64,000 bases of DNA, taken from positions 1 to 64,000 of the forward strand of contig NZ_BMND01000010.1 of NCBI RefSeq assembly GCF_014646275.1. Reading direction: 5' to 3'. Source of the DNA: Streptomyces kronopolitis. GTDB taxonomy: Bacteria > Actinomycetota > Actinomycetes > Streptomycetales > Streptomycetaceae. Shown here piece after piece: positions 27,781 through 36,832 of this stretch (positions are counted from its first letter, which is position 1; each line of letters opens with the position of its first letter). The position numbers were made by a program, and so were the translations under genes. The notes under the pieces were generated by a model. The model made no database searches and was not told the DNA's origin. It saw nothing but the letters and a program-made list of their open reading frames with translations.

Positions 27781-29355
27781 TCATCGCGAGTTTCCCGAAC
27801 CGCGCTTGCGCAGCGCTCCGAAGAACTCCCCTACCCCCAGCGGCAAACGATAGCGCCAGACGGCCGTGCCGAAAGCCCCAATGGCTAAAACAATTCCCAA
27901 GACAGCAGCGGGAACGGTGTCCCCGTAAAGTGCCCGGAGGGCGAACACCGGGAGCGCGACCGTTCCGGCGGCGATGACCGCGGCGTGGACGTACCCCCGG
28001 TCGACGGTGCGAAAGCCCAGCCGGTAGCGGGCCAGCAGCGCCGAGGCACCGTTGTCCACCACGATCGCCAGCCCCCAGGACACCGCCGCCCCCAGCACCC
28101 CGTACCGCGGCACCAGCCATACTCCGCTGCCGAGTTGGACCACGAACGCGGCGCCGGCGACCACCAGATTCCAGACACTTCGCCCGGCCATCAGCAGGAC
28201 CGTCTGCGCGTTGCCGACGCCCACGTTGACCAGGCACGCCACCGCCACCGTCAGCAGCCCCGCCGAGCCGCCGCCGGCGAACCCCGGGCCGAACAGCGAC
28301 AGCACGGTCCCCGGGAACGCCGCCAGGACCACGAACACCGGCCAGGAAAAGAGCGCGATCCAGCGGGTCGACAGCCGGTGCAGCCGATGGGCGTCCGGCT
28401 CCTCACCCCCCGCCAGCAGGCGGCTGATCTGCGGCGCGACCGCCAGTCGGATCGCCAGCTGGAGCAGCGTCCCGGCCGTGACCAGCCGCCCGATCGCCGT
28501 GTAGATGCCGGCCTCGGTGCCGCTGCCCAGCACCGACAGCAGGATCACACCGATCCACACCGCGGTGATGTCGAAGACCGAGGACACCGCCCGCGGCCCG
28601 GCGAAGGACCAGAACTCCCGCGACTGTGACGCTGGTTGGCCGCTCCCGGGATGCCGGCGAAGGGACCGGCGCAGCGACACCCAGGCCGCCACCGCCCCCA
28701 GTACCCCGGGCGCGAGCCAGGCCGCGGACAGCCCGGCCACGCCCGGCGCGAGCAGGACCAGCGGCACCGCGAGCAGCACCCGCAGCGCCGGTTTGCCGAT
28801 CTGCTCCACGCCCACGAACGGCACCACCGAGCCGTACCCCCGGGTGGCCCCGAGCAGCACCAGCGCCACCGTCGTCACCGGCAGGAAGACCGCGAACAGC
28901 CGCAGCACCGCAATGGCCTGACCGGTGGCCAGGTCGGGCAGCAGCCAGCCGGCCAGGCCGGGGGAGCACCACAGCACCGCCGCCCCCGCGGTGCTCGCCA
29001 GCAGCGTCGGCAGGACCGCGGTCCGCAGCAGGGCCGGCACCCCGGCGCCCCCGCTGAGTTCCAGGTCCCGGGAGACGAAGCGGACCAGGGCGGTGTCGGC
29101 ACCCAGCTTCAGCGCGTTGCTCAGGATGGTGAAGGCGGCGACGCCGGTGAAGACGGCGCCGGCGCCGCGGGCCCCCAGCCCGTGCGTGACGACGGCCACC
29201 AGGACGAACCCGAACAGGGCGTTCGCGGCCGAGCCGGCCAGGCCGAACACGCTGCCGCGGGCCGTGCCGGCGACACCGCCCCCGGTCGCCGCGGACCGTC
29301 CGGGGGCCGGGGGCGCCGACGGGCCGGCCGGGCCCGCCGGGCCGATGGCCGTCAC
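27781..29355 (-). CDS. Wzx-like polysaccharide flippase
   Basis: A 524-residue membrane protein with 12-14 hydrophobic helices, of the MOP (polysaccharide transporter) superfamily. Wzx-type members move undecaprenyl-diphosphate-linked repeat units across the membrane. The N-terminal region GSVFGLAGSAANALFGFVLV and the long alternation of hydrophobic segments and short basic loops fit the family. GTG 29355 overlaps the TGA of the Wzz-like gene (GTGA), so the two are coupled. A TTA codon lies at 27886-27888 near the 3' end. It sits between polymerase, length-control and surface-protein genes, matching a Wzx/Wzy pathway. Confidence 0.87.
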   Translation of the reverse strand: MTAIGPAGPAGPSAPPAPGRSAATGGGVAGTARGSVFGLAGSAANALFGFVLVAVVTHGLGARGAGAVFTGVAAFTILSNALKLGADTALVRFVSRDLELSGGAGVPALLRTAVLPTLLASTAGAAVLWCSPGLAGWLLPDLATGQAIAVLRLFAVFLPVTTVALVLLGATRGYGSVVPFVGVEQIGKPALRVLLAVPLVLLAPGVAGLSAAWLAPGVLGAVAAWVSLRRSLRRHPGSGQPASQSREFWSFAGPRAVSSVFDITAVWIGVILLSVLGSGTEAGIYTAIGRLVTAGTLLQLAIRLAVAPQISRLLAGGEEPDAHRLHRLSTRWIALFSWPVFVVLAAFPGTVLSLFGPGFAGGGSAGLLTVAVACLVNVGVGNAQTVLLMAGRSVWNLVVAGAAFVVQLGSGVWLVPRYGVLGAAVSWGLAIVVDNGASALLARYRLGFRTVDRGYVHAAVIAAGTVALPVFALRALYGDTVPAAVLGIVLAIGAFGTAVWRYRLPLGVGEFFGALRKRGSGNSR

Positions 29356-31031
29356 CTGCGGAGCGTGGTGGTGTCGGCGTCGAGGGGCGAGGCGGCGACC
29401 GGTGCCGGGCCGGTGCGGGGCGCCGTGCCGGGCTGCGGCTGCGGCGGGGTCACCGCGGCGGCCCGAGGGCGGCCGCGGCCGCGCTTGCGGTGGGTCGGTC
29501 CGCCGTCGGAGAGGCGGCGCAGCGTCGGCCCGCTGCCCTTGTCCAGGACGGCACCCAGGATGTGGCCGCCGGCCCCGGTGATCAGCTCCCACACCCGGTC
29601 CAGATCGTCGCGGCGGACCTCGTTGAGGTCGCAGACCACCACCACACCGGCCGCCTGCTTGGCGACGGCCAGCCCGTCCGCGTGCGCGAGCAGCGGACCG
29701 GTGACGACCACGACGTGCTCATCCGGACCCGACGGCGCGTTCAGCAGCCGGGCGAACTCCGCGGAAGACAGCGCCCGGGCCGGGTTGGGCACCTCGCGGC
29801 CGGGCAGCAGGTCGAAGCGCCCGTCGACGCCCGCGTCCACCGCGAGCCGCTCGCCGTTCGCCCAGCCGCCCGGCACCGGACGGCCGTGACCGGGATGCAC
29901 CGGCAGCTGCCGGGCGAGCCCGGGGGTGCGCAGATCGGCCTCGACCAGCAGGATGTCGCTGCCGATCTCGGCGAACGCACCGGCCAGGTTGACCGCGACC
30001 GACACGGCGTCGGAGTGCTCCCGGGGCGCGACGACCAGCAGGCTGCCCCGCCCGGCGAAGCGCTGGTCGTGCGCTAGCCGGAAGGCGATGGTGCGATAGG
30101 CCTCCGCACGGTTGCCGCGGCCCGCCCGGCCGACCTCCAGCACCCCGGTGCCGCCCTGCCGGCGCGGCAGGATGCCCAGCACCGGAGCCCGCAGATTGTC
30201 CTGCACATCCGCCACCGACCGCACCCGCGGCTCCAGCACCGAGCGCACCCAGGCCGCCAGGATGCCCAGCACCAGACCGACCACCGCACCGGTCAGCAGC
30301 ATCATCGCCAGCCCGGGGCTCGACGGGAAGGCCGGCGGATCGCCCTTGCGGACGATGTCACCGGGCGTGGTGTCCAGGGACTTCAGACTGGAGATCCGCC
30401 CCTGCAGATCCTGTATCTCCGACACCAGATTGCTGCGCTCGGACTCGTCGGTGGCCCGGCCCGCGCCGCCACCGGCGTTCGCGATCCGCCGGTCCAGGAC
30501 CTTGCGCTGGTCCTGGAGGGGCTTCAGCTCGTCGCCGAGCTTGCTGACGGTCTTGTCGATCCGCTTCGTCGCGGCGTCCTGGCGGTAGTCGAGATACGCC
30601 TGCACGAAGGCGTTGACGAGGTCGGACGCCCGGTCCGCCGAGTCCGCGCTGTACTCGAACAGCAGGGTCTGGGTCTCGGGCGGATTGCTCACCCGCAGAT
30701 CCCGCTGGAGCTTGGCCGGATCGGTGCTGATCCGCAGGGACTTCGCCGCACCGGCCGCGACCGAGGCGCTCTGCGCGATCTGCCGCTCGGTGCCCATGCT
30801 GATCTGCTTGTCCGCCGAGACACCCCCGGCTTCGAAGGGCGCGGTGCTGATCGCATGCACCACGACCTCGCCGGTGGCCGTGTACGTCGAGCCGCCGAGC
30901 ACGGACACGGCGGCGCCGCCGAGCATGCCCAGGAGCAGCCCGAGCACCAGCAAGGCGCGGTACCGGAAGAGCTGGCGCAGCTGGTCACGGATCTGGTCCG
31001 GCTCCTCCGCGGGCTCGTCGAAGACGCTCAC
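29352..31031 (-). CDS. Wzz-like chain-length protein fused to a degenerate BY-kinase domain
   Basis: A 559-residue protein. Two membrane helices (about 26-46 and 241-262) flank an extracytoplasmic region with a coiled-coil-like stretch (about 150-220), the Wzz/chain-length layout. The cytoplasmic part looks like a bacterial tyrosine kinase but its nucleotide site is lost: the P-loop position reads APREHSDAVS (about 335-344) without the GK(S/T) core, the Walker A' strand reads LLVEADLR, and the Walker B position reads VVVVTGP. No tyrosine cluster ends the protein. It probably regulates polymer length without kinase activity. GTG 31031 overlaps the polymerase stop. Confidence 0.85.
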   Translation of the reverse strand: MSVFDEPAEEPDQIRDQLRQLFRYRALLVLGLLLGMLGGAAVSVLGGSTYTATGEVVVHAISTAPFEAGGVSADKQISMGTERQIAQSASVAAGAAKSLRISTDPAKLQRDLRVSNPPETQTLLFEYSADSADRASDLVNAFVQAYLDYRQDAATKRIDKTVSKLGDELKPLQDQRKVLDRRIANAGGGAGRATDESERSNLVSEIQDLQGRISSLKSLDTTPGDIVRKGDPPAFPSSPGLAMMLLTGAVVGLVLGILAAWVRSVLEPRVRSVADVQDNLRAPVLGILPRRQGGTGVLEVGRAGRGNRAEAYRTIAFRLAHDQRFAGRGSLLVVAPREHSDAVSVAVNLAGAFAEIGSDILLVEADLRTPGLARQLPVHPGHGRPVPGGWANGERLAVDAGVDGRFDLLPGREVPNPARALSSAEFARLLNAPSGPDEHVVVVTGPLLAHADGLAVAKQAAGVVVVCDLNEVRRDDLDRVWELITGAGGHILGAVLDKGSGPTLRRLSDGGPTHRKRGRGRPRAAAVTPPQPQPGTAPRTGPAPVAASPLDADTTTLRR

Positions 31032-32530
31032 GTACGTGCTCCTCCTGTGGGTAGCGACAAGGCTTCGCGACGGGGCCGGGGCTCCGGTGCGCTCGCGGTC
31101 GGTGCCGCGGACGGCGGCAGGGCCCGCCGTCCCGCCTTACGAGTGATCAGAAGTGGGATGCACACCAGCAGCGCCAGCGGACCCACGATGGCCATGAGAC
31201 TGCCGCGCAGCAGCACCAGTTGGTAGAAGCCGAACGCCGGTACCACCAGCGCCGCGAGGGTGCCCCGGCGGTGCCGCAGCCGGTGCCGGAGGTAGTCGAC
31301 GCGCCGTCCCACCGCGCCGATCAGACCGAAGACGGCGATGACCGACGGGAAGCCCGCCCACATGTACGTCTCGACCCACAGCGGCGCGGACAGATTGGTG
31401 AAGGTGTAGCCCGCGTGCCGGGCGAGCAGGATGCCCGCGTCGTCGGGCTTGCCGGGCCAGGCGGCACGCGGCACGAAGAAGAGCGGCGGACCGAGCGCCG
31501 CCGTCGGGGTGAAGCCGTGCGTGCGGACGTAGTCCACACCCGTCTCGACCTGCTGGAAGGCGTCGTAGTCGCCGTTGGAGGTGAACTGCTCGGCGAGCGA
31601 GACCACCTTGACCGGCTCCCGCTTGTCGTAGCGGAAGTAGTCGCTGTACGGGAAGACCACCAGCACCACGGCCGCCACACCCGCCGCCCCGATCCGGAAC
31701 GCCCGCGGCCCGCGCAGCCAGGACGCGCTGAAGACCAGTGCCAGCAGCACCGTCCCGGCCCAGAAACGCGGCTGGCTGATGGGGTTGTTGACGGTGACGT
31801 TCACCGCGACCAGCAGGGGCAGCAGCAGCCACCGTAACCCGCGCAGCGTCCGGTCGCCGGCGGTGAACCGGGGGACGTGCACCAGCGCCACCAGCGCCCA
31901 GAACGCCGGCACCGACAGCAGCCAGGCGGCCATGGCCCGGTCCGCCGTGCCGGCCGGCTCCGCCGCGGCCGCCGCCTCGTTGGCCGCCTGCCGGCTGAGG
32001 AAGAACGCCGACAGCCCGCCCTGGCCGGGGATCAGCACGACGGCCAGCAGCAGCGCCAGACCGCACAGCAGCAGCACCCGCGCCGGCGACAGGCGCCGGG
32101 CGAGGAGCGGTTCGAGGACCGTGGAGGTGCGCGAGGACCGCCACATCGCCACCGCGGATCCGGCGCTGTAGGCGAGCAGTCCCGCCTCCACCACGAGGGT
32201 GGTCAGGAACGCGGTGTGCGCGTCGACCATGAACCCCCGCGGATAGGCGTCCGTCGCGAGCATGGCCAGCGGTGCCAGCCCCAGCCACACGTACGAGAAC
32301 AGCCAGAAGCCGAACGCGATCAGCCGGGCGCGGACGTCCGTCAGCACCCGTGCCAGCGCCGCACCCGTATGCACCACCACCACGCACTGCACGGCGGTCG
32401 CGGCGCCGAACCGGGCGTCCGTCGACTGCAGGATCAGCACCGGAAGCAGCACCACCAGCAGCAGCGCCCAGCAGCCGAGCGCGGCGAGCCCGCGCACCGG
32501 TCGCGCGGCACCCCACTTCCCGGGCATCAT
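31028..32530 (-). CDS. Wzy-like oligosaccharide repeat-unit polymerase
   Basis: A 500-residue membrane protein with about 10-12 hydrophobic segments and one large extracytoplasmic loop (about 300-390, including YSDYFRYDKREPVKV and FFVPRAAWPGKPDD). This is the O-antigen polymerase (Wzy) plan, for enzymes that join undecaprenyl-linked repeat units outside the membrane. Wzy proteins share little sequence, so the call rests on topology and on the adjacent Wzz and Wzx genes. ATG 32530 has GGGGGGAGG seven bases upstream. A TTA codon lies at 31835-31837. It is the first gene of the minus-strand unit reaching to 26151. Confidence 0.82.
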   Translation of the reverse strand: MMPGKWGAARPVRGLAALGCWALLLVVLLPVLILQSTDARFGAATAVQCVVVVHTGAALARVLTDVRARLIAFGFWLFSYVWLGLAPLAMLATDAYPRGFMVDAHTAFLTTLVVEAGLLAYSAGSAVAMWRSSRTSTVLEPLLARRLSPARVLLLCGLALLLAVVLIPGQGGLSAFFLSRQAANEAAAAAEPAGTADRAMAAWLLSVPAFWALVALVHVPRFTAGDRTLRGLRWLLLPLLVAVNVTVNNPISQPRFWAGTVLLALVFSASWLRGPRAFRIGAAGVAAVVLVVFPYSDYFRYDKREPVKVVSLAEQFTSNGDYDAFQQVETGVDYVRTHGFTPTAALGPPLFFVPRAAWPGKPDDAGILLARHAGYTFTNLSAPLWVETYMWAGFPSVIAVFGLIGAVGRRVDYLRHRLRHRRGTLAALVVPAFGFYQLVLLRGSLMAIVGPLALLVCIPLLITRKAGRRALPPSAAPTASAPEPRPRREALSLPTGGART

Positions 32531-32682
32531 CGGCCCACCTCCCCCCAACTCCCCACCACCAGCCACAATCTAAGGGACTTCGGGAAACAAGGTCGCCTTC
32601 GGGACACAATCGCAACCCAATTCACAGCCCGCGGCCCCCGGCGGCCTCCTACGATGACGGCACATCCAGAGGGGGGCCAGTC
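32531..32682. promoter_or_regulatory. Divergent promoter region with direct repeat
   Basis: The 152-bp gap between the polymerase unit (minus) and a glycosyltransferase gene (plus). It holds two copies of TTCGGGAmACAA (32579-32590 and 32598-32609, m = A or C) 19 bases apart, and is more AT-rich than its surroundings. The repeat could be a regulator site serving both directions. Confidence 0.45.
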
Positions 32683-33924
32683 GTGGAAGACTCGTTCGCA
32701 GGCCGGTGTGTGCTCGTGGTCTCGACCAACTACGCACCCGAACACACCGGCATAGGGCCGTACTCGACGCAGATCGCCGAGCATCTGGCCGCGTCCGGAG
32801 CGGACACCCATGTACTCGCGGGCATGCCGCACTACCCGGCCTGGCGAGTGGCGGAGGAGTACCGCGGCCGGTGGCGGCTGCGGGAGCGGCGCGGCGGGGT
32901 GACCGTGCACCGTAGACGCCATCCGGTGCCGTCGCGTCAGACCGCCGTGCGCCGGGCGCTGTTCGAGGCCGGGATCCTCGCGCACGGCCTCGTGGGACCG
33001 CCGCGCATCCGGCCCGATGTGGTGCTCAGTCAGATGCCGAGCCTGGCCGGGGGAGTGCTGGGCGGCCGGCTGGCCCGGCGGGCCGGGGTACCGCACGTCG
33101 TGGTCGTGCAGGATCTCATGGGCGCCGCCGCCGAGCAGAGCGGAATCCGCGGCGGGGGCCGGGCAGCCGCCGCGGCCGGGGCGCTGGAGGCGCGGATCCT
33201 GCGCGGCGCCGAGGTCGTCGGGGTGGTGCACGAGTCGTTCGTGGACCGGGTCACGGCGATGGGTGTGCCGCGTGAGCGGGTGCATGTGGTGCCCAACTGG
33301 ACGCATGTGAAGGGGCCCAGCGGCGACCGGGCGAAGACCCGGGCACGACTGGGGTGGCAGGCGGACGAGACGGTGGTGCTGCACGCCGGGAACATGGGGC
33401 TCAAGCAGGGCCTGGAGGTGCTCGTCGAGGCCGCCATGCTCGCCGACCAGGAAGCGGCACCGGTCCGCTTCGTGCTGATGGGTGACGGCAATCAGCGTGC
33501 CCACCTGCAAGCGCTCGCCGCGGGTTGCTCCGCGCTGACCTTCCTGTCGCCGGCCGGCGCCGAGGAGTTCCCCGAGGTGCTCGCCGCCGCGGATGTGCTC
33601 GCGGTGACCCAGAAGGCCTCCGTGCTCGACATGAGTCTGCCGTCCAAACTGACCTCGTACTTCATGACCGGGCGGCCGGTGATCGCCTCCGTGGCCGCCG
33701 AGGGGGGCACCGCCCAGGAGGTGCTGCGCGCGGGCGCCGGCGTGCTGGTCGCGCCGGAGGACCCCAAGGCCCTGCTGACGGAGGTCCGGGCGCTCGCCGC
33801 CGACCCCGAGGGGGCGTCGCGGCTGGGCGCCCGCGGTCCGCAGTACGTCGAGGAGCGGCTGAGCAGCCGGGCCGGCCTGGAGCGGATCACCGCGCTGCTG
33901 CGGCGCGCGAGGGCCGGCCGGTAA
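32683..33924 (+). CDS. GT4-family glycosyltransferase (WcaI-like)
   Basis: A 413-residue glycosyltransferase with GT-B fold, two Rossmann domains and no membrane helix. The N-terminus LVVSTNYAPEHTGIGPYSTQ is characteristic of the WcaI/colanic-acid fucosyltransferase-like subgroup; the C-terminal half has the donor-binding stretch ending MSLPSKLTSYFMTGRPVIAS. It should add one sugar to the undecaprenyl-linked repeat unit, using a GDP- or UDP-sugar. GTG 32683 has an AGAGGGGGG ribosome binding site. It is a single-gene unit ending in a hairpin shared with the next, convergent glycosyltransferase. Confidence 0.87.
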   Translation: MEDSFAGRCVLVVSTNYAPEHTGIGPYSTQIAEHLAASGADTHVLAGMPHYPAWRVAEEYRGRWRLRERRGGVTVHRRRHPVPSRQTAVRRALFEAGILAHGLVGPPRIRPDVVLSQMPSLAGGVLGGRLARRAGVPHVVVVQDLMGAAAEQSGIRGGGRAAAAAGALEARILRGAEVVGVVHESFVDRVTAMGVPRERVHVVPNWTHVKGPSGDRAKTRARLGWQADETVVLHAGNMGLKQGLEVLVEAAMLADQEAAPVRFVLMGDGNQRAHLQALAAGCSALTFLSPAGAEEFPEVLAAADVLAVTQKASVLDMSLPSKLTSYFMTGRPVIASVAAEGGTAQEVLRAGAGVLVAPEDPKALLTEVRALAADPEGASRLGARGPQYVEERLSSRAGLERITALLRRARAGR

Positions 33925-33931
33925 CCGCGGG

Positions 33932-33954
33932 CGGCGGGGGCCCGGCCCCCGCCG
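33932..33954. terminator. Bidirectional hairpin terminator
   Basis: A 10-bp perfect stem (33932-33941 with 33945-33954; arm CGGCGGGGGC) with a 3-base loop, between two convergent glycosyltransferase genes. Confidence 0.7.
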
Positions 33955-33961
33955 CCCCATG

Positions 33962-35092
33962 TCATCCGGCTCCCGGCCGGGCGAGCAGCGTGTACCACTC
34001 CTCCAGCCGGTCGCCGACCGCCGGGAGCGAGAACTCCTCCTCGACGGCCTCGCGCCCCGCGCGGGTGACGCGCTCGCGCAGCGGGGCGTCCTCCAGCAGC
34101 CGCAGCACCGCGTCCGCCAGCTCCTCCGGCGAACCGTCGGTCACCAGCGCGGCCCCGCGCTCCCGGAGCGCCGCCGAGATCCCGCAGCGGTCCGTGCAGA
34201 CCACCGGGGTGTCCACCGCCAGCGACTCCAGCACGCTCATCGGGAACGGCTCCTCGACGCTGGGCAGGACGTACACCGTGGCCCGTGCGGTCCGCCGCAC
34301 CGCCTCGTCGTGCGCGAGCGCACCGCCGTACGTCACCACCTCACCGAGCTCCTCCGCGGCGATCAGCCGGCGGACCTCCGCGAGCCGCCCCTCGTCCGAG
34401 CCGTGCAGGGTGAAGGACACCTCGGGCCGTTTGCGATGCACCAGCGCAGCCATCCGCACGAAGGCCTCGGGACGCTTGCGGGCCTGCAACCGGGCCAGGA
34501 ACAGCACGTCCGCCGCGCCCCGCTCCTCGTCCGCAGCGGCCGGCCGGACCCGCACCCCGTTGGGCAGCCGGACCAGCCGCGGCCCGCCCGGGCCCAGCAC
34601 CTGCCGCAGCCCGGCCTCCTCCTCGTCGGTGAGCACCAGCGCCGCGACCGCCCGGCGCAGCAGCGGGACGTAGACCCGGTCGAAGAGCCGGGCCACGGCC
34701 GAGCCGCGGGGTTGGACCATGCCGTGGGTCTGCACCACGAAGGGGCGGCGGCGCAGCACGGCCACCACGAGCGCGGCGAGGGTGACCAGATCGCGCCCGG
34801 CATGCAGATGGAGCGCGTCGGCGCGACCCGTCCGGCGCCAGAGCAGCGGCAGCAGCCCCGGGTGGAACAGGCCCAGGAAGCCCTGTCCCGGTACCAGGGT
34901 GCGGGCGGGCCGGGCGCGCAGCGGCACCCCGTCCACCGCGCGTGGGGGCGCGCCCCGGCCCCGCCACAGGGACAGCAGCTCCACCTCGTGCCCCCGGGAG
35001 GCGAGTTCGCCCAGCTGCCCGGTGGCCACGCTCACCGGCCCGCCGTACGACCCGTCGTCGCTGACCAGGGTCACGACATGGGTGACCCTCAT
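33962..35092 (-). CDS. GT4-family glycosyltransferase
   Basis: A 376-residue GT-B glycosyltransferase. The start [19 protein letters not shown] matches family members that bind the acceptor in the N-terminal domain; a middle segment VLFLARLQARKRPEAFVRM and the motif PSVEEPFPMSVLESLAVDTP (the E-x7-E type donor-binding region) mark the GT4 catalytic domain. It probably adds a second or third sugar to the repeat unit. ATG 35092 overlaps the acetyltransferase stop by four bases (ATGA). It is the last gene of the gmd / acetyltransferase / glycosyltransferase unit. Confidence 0.87.
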   Translation of the reverse strand: MRVTHVVTLVSDDGSYGGPVSVATGQLGELASRGHEVELLSLWRGRGAPPRAVDGVPLRARPARTLVPGQGFLGLFHPGLLPLLWRRTGRADALHLHAGRDLVTLAALVVAVLRRRPFVVQTHGMVQPRGSAVARLFDRVYVPLLRRAVAALVLTDEEEAGLRQVLGPGGPRLVRLPNGVRVRPAAADEERGAADVLFLARLQARKRPEAFVRMAALVHRKRPEVSFTLHGSDEGRLAEVRRLIAAEELGEVVTYGGALAHDEAVRRTARATVYVLPSVEEPFPMSVLESLAVDTPVVCTDRCGISAALRERGAALVTDGSPEELADAVLRLLEDAPLRERVTRAGREAVEEEFSLPAVGDRLEEWYTLLARPGAG

Positions 35093-35646
35093 CCGGCACC
35101 CCCGGTGGTGTGCACGGCCCCGGCCGGCACATCGCGGTGGGCGACCACTCCGGCGCCGACCACCGCGCCCTTGCCGACCGTGACGCCGCGCAGGACCACG
35201 GCACGGGCGGCCACCCAGGCGCCCTCCTCCACACTGATCGGCGCGTTGTCGAACTCGAAGGTGGGGGAGCGGCGTTGATGGCTTCCGGTGCACAGGACGG
35301 CGCCCTGCGAGACGCAGACGTCGTCGGCGATGCGGATCGGCTCCAGATTGATCAGCCAGGCGTCCTCACCCACCCAGACGTCGTCGCCGATGGTCAGCTT
35401 CCACGGCCACTGCACCCGTACCCGGTGCCGGATCAGCACCCGCTGACCGACCCGGGCGCCGAAGGCACGCAGCAGCGGGGGCCGCAGCCGCGGCGGGAAC
35501 CACCACTTCATGAACACCAGATTGAGCACGGCGAACCAGGCCGCCTGGGTCAGCACCCCGCGGCCCTTGTCATAGCCTGAGCCGCTGAAGCCGCGCAGCC
35601 GGCGGGCGGTGGCGGTGGTCGAGGTGGAGGTGGAGGTGGCGGTCAT
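35089..35646 (-). CDS. Left-handed beta-helix acetyltransferase (WcaF-like)
   Basis: A 185-residue acyltransferase of the hexapeptide-repeat family. The C-terminal half shows the repeating strand pattern ([46 protein letters not shown]), and the region [20 protein letters not shown] is typical of colanic-acid WcaF/WcaB-type enzymes, which O-acetylate a sugar of the repeat unit using acetyl-CoA. The catalytic histidine is probably the one in [11 protein letters not shown] low-complexity Ser-Thr start ([11 protein letters not shown]) precedes the domain. ATG 35646 overlaps the stop of the dehydratase gene (ATGA). Confidence 0.85.
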   Translation of the reverse strand: MTATSTSTSTTATARRLRGFSGSGYDKGRGVLTQAAWFAVLNLVFMKWWFPPRLRPPLLRAFGARVGQRVLIRHRVRVQWPWKLTIGDDVWVGEDAWLINLEPIRIADDVCVSQGAVLCTGSHQRRSPTFEFDNAPISVEEGAWVAARAVVLRGVTVGKGAVVGAGVVAHRDVPAGAVHTTGGAG

Positions 35647-36656
35647 CGGTCCACCCGCACCCGGTGCCCGGACAGCTCGTCCTGGAGCTGGCGCACATCC
35701 GACTCGACCATGATCCGGGCGAGTTCGTCGTACTGCACCTTCGCCGACCAGTCCAGCTTGCTCTTCGCCTTGGACGCGTCGCCGATCAGCGCGTCCACCT
35801 CGGAGGGCCGCTCGTACTTCGGGTCGAAGCGCACACTGCGCTCCCAGTCCAGTCCCACCGTCTCGAACGCGGCCTTCAAGAAGTCGCGGACGGTCGCGGC
35901 CACACCGGTGGCGACCACGTAGTCATCGGGCTCGTCCTGCTGGAGCATCAGCCACATGGCCTCGACGTACTCCGGTGCGTAGCCCCAGTCGCGGACGGCG
36001 TCGAGGTTGCCCAGGTAGAGGTGCTCCTGGAGACCCGCCTGTATCCGGGCCACCGCGCGAGTGATCTTGCGGGTGACGAAGGTCTCGCCCCGTCGCGGGC
36101 TCTCATGGTTGAACAGGATGCCGTTGACACCGAACAGGCCATACGCCTCACGGTAGTTGACGGTCGACCAGTAGGCCATGACCTTGGCGCAGCCGTACGG
36201 GCTGCGCGGGTGGAACGGCGTCGCCTCGTTCTGCGGCGGCGGGGTCGCGCCGAACATCTCCGAGGACGAGGCCTGGTAGAGCCGGGTGCGCACCCCGCTG
36301 GCGCGGATCGCCTCCAGCAGCCGCAGGGCGCCCAGGCCCGTCACGTCGCCGGTGTACAGCGGGGCGTCGAAGGAGACCCGGACGTGGGACTGGGCGCCCA
36401 GGTTGTAGACCTCGTCGGGCTGCACGTCGCGCAGCAGGTTCACCAGCGCCACCCCGTCCGACAGGTCGACGTGGTGCAGCAGCAGCCGGCGGTCCGGCGT
36501 GTGCGGGTCCTGGTAGATGTGGTCGATGCGCTCGGTGTTGAAGCTGGAGGAGCGTCTCATCAGCCCGTGCACTTCGTAGCCCTTGCTCAGCAGCAATTCG
36601 GCCAGATACGAACCGTCTTGACCGGTGATTCCTGTGATGACCGCGGTTTTCGGCAT
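35643..36656 (-). CDS. gmd: GDP-mannose 4,6-dehydratase
   Basis: A 337-residue short-chain dehydrogenase that converts GDP-D-mannose to GDP-4-keto-6-deoxymannose, the first step to GDP-L-fucose. The NADP-binding motif is [16 protein letters not shown] near the start, the catalytic serine region is [10 protein letters not shown], the YxxxK pair is YGCAK and the characteristic sugar-binding segment is [18 protein letters not shown] 36656 has GGGGGGAAG upstream; length is normal for the family. It heads a unit with the acetyltransferase and a glycosyltransferase and is divergent from the GDP-fucose synthase gene, with which it supplies the same pathway. Confidence 0.95.
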   Translation of the reverse strand: MPKTAVITGITGQDGSYLAELLLSKGYEVHGLMRRSSSFNTERIDHIYQDPHTPDRRLLLHHVDLSDGVALVNLLRDVQPDEVYNLGAQSHVRVSFDAPLYTGDVTGLGALRLLEAIRASGVRTRLYQASSSEMFGATPPPQNEATPFHPRSPYGCAKVMAYWSTVNYREAYGLFGVNGILFNHESPRRGETFVTRKITRAVARIQAGLQEHLYLGNLDAVRDWGYAPEYVEAMWLMLQQDEPDDYVVATGVAATVRDFLKAAFETVGLDWERSVRFDPKYERPSEVDALIGDASKAKSKLDWSAKVQYDELARIMVESDVRQLQDELSGHRVRVDR

Positions 36657-36832
36657 GGCTTCCCCCCACGAGAAGTGATGTGCATCGGGATCGAACGATG
36701 GATTTCCACGCGTCGGCGGACCGCGGGGCGTGGACGCTACCGGCACCGGGGCCGGGCGTCGAGATCAATAAGAGCCAGATATTTCCGGAAATGGCCGGTG
36801 GGCGACGCGGATTGACTGCGACAATCCGCCCC
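36657..36832. promoter_or_regulatory. Divergent promoter region with 12-bp palindrome
   Basis: The 176-bp gap between gmd and fcl. ATTTCCGGAAAT (36781-36792) is a perfect 12-bp palindrome inside the only AT-rich part. Both genes belong to GDP-fucose synthesis, so a shared operator is plausible. No ribosome binding site is evident before the fcl start. Confidence 0.45.
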
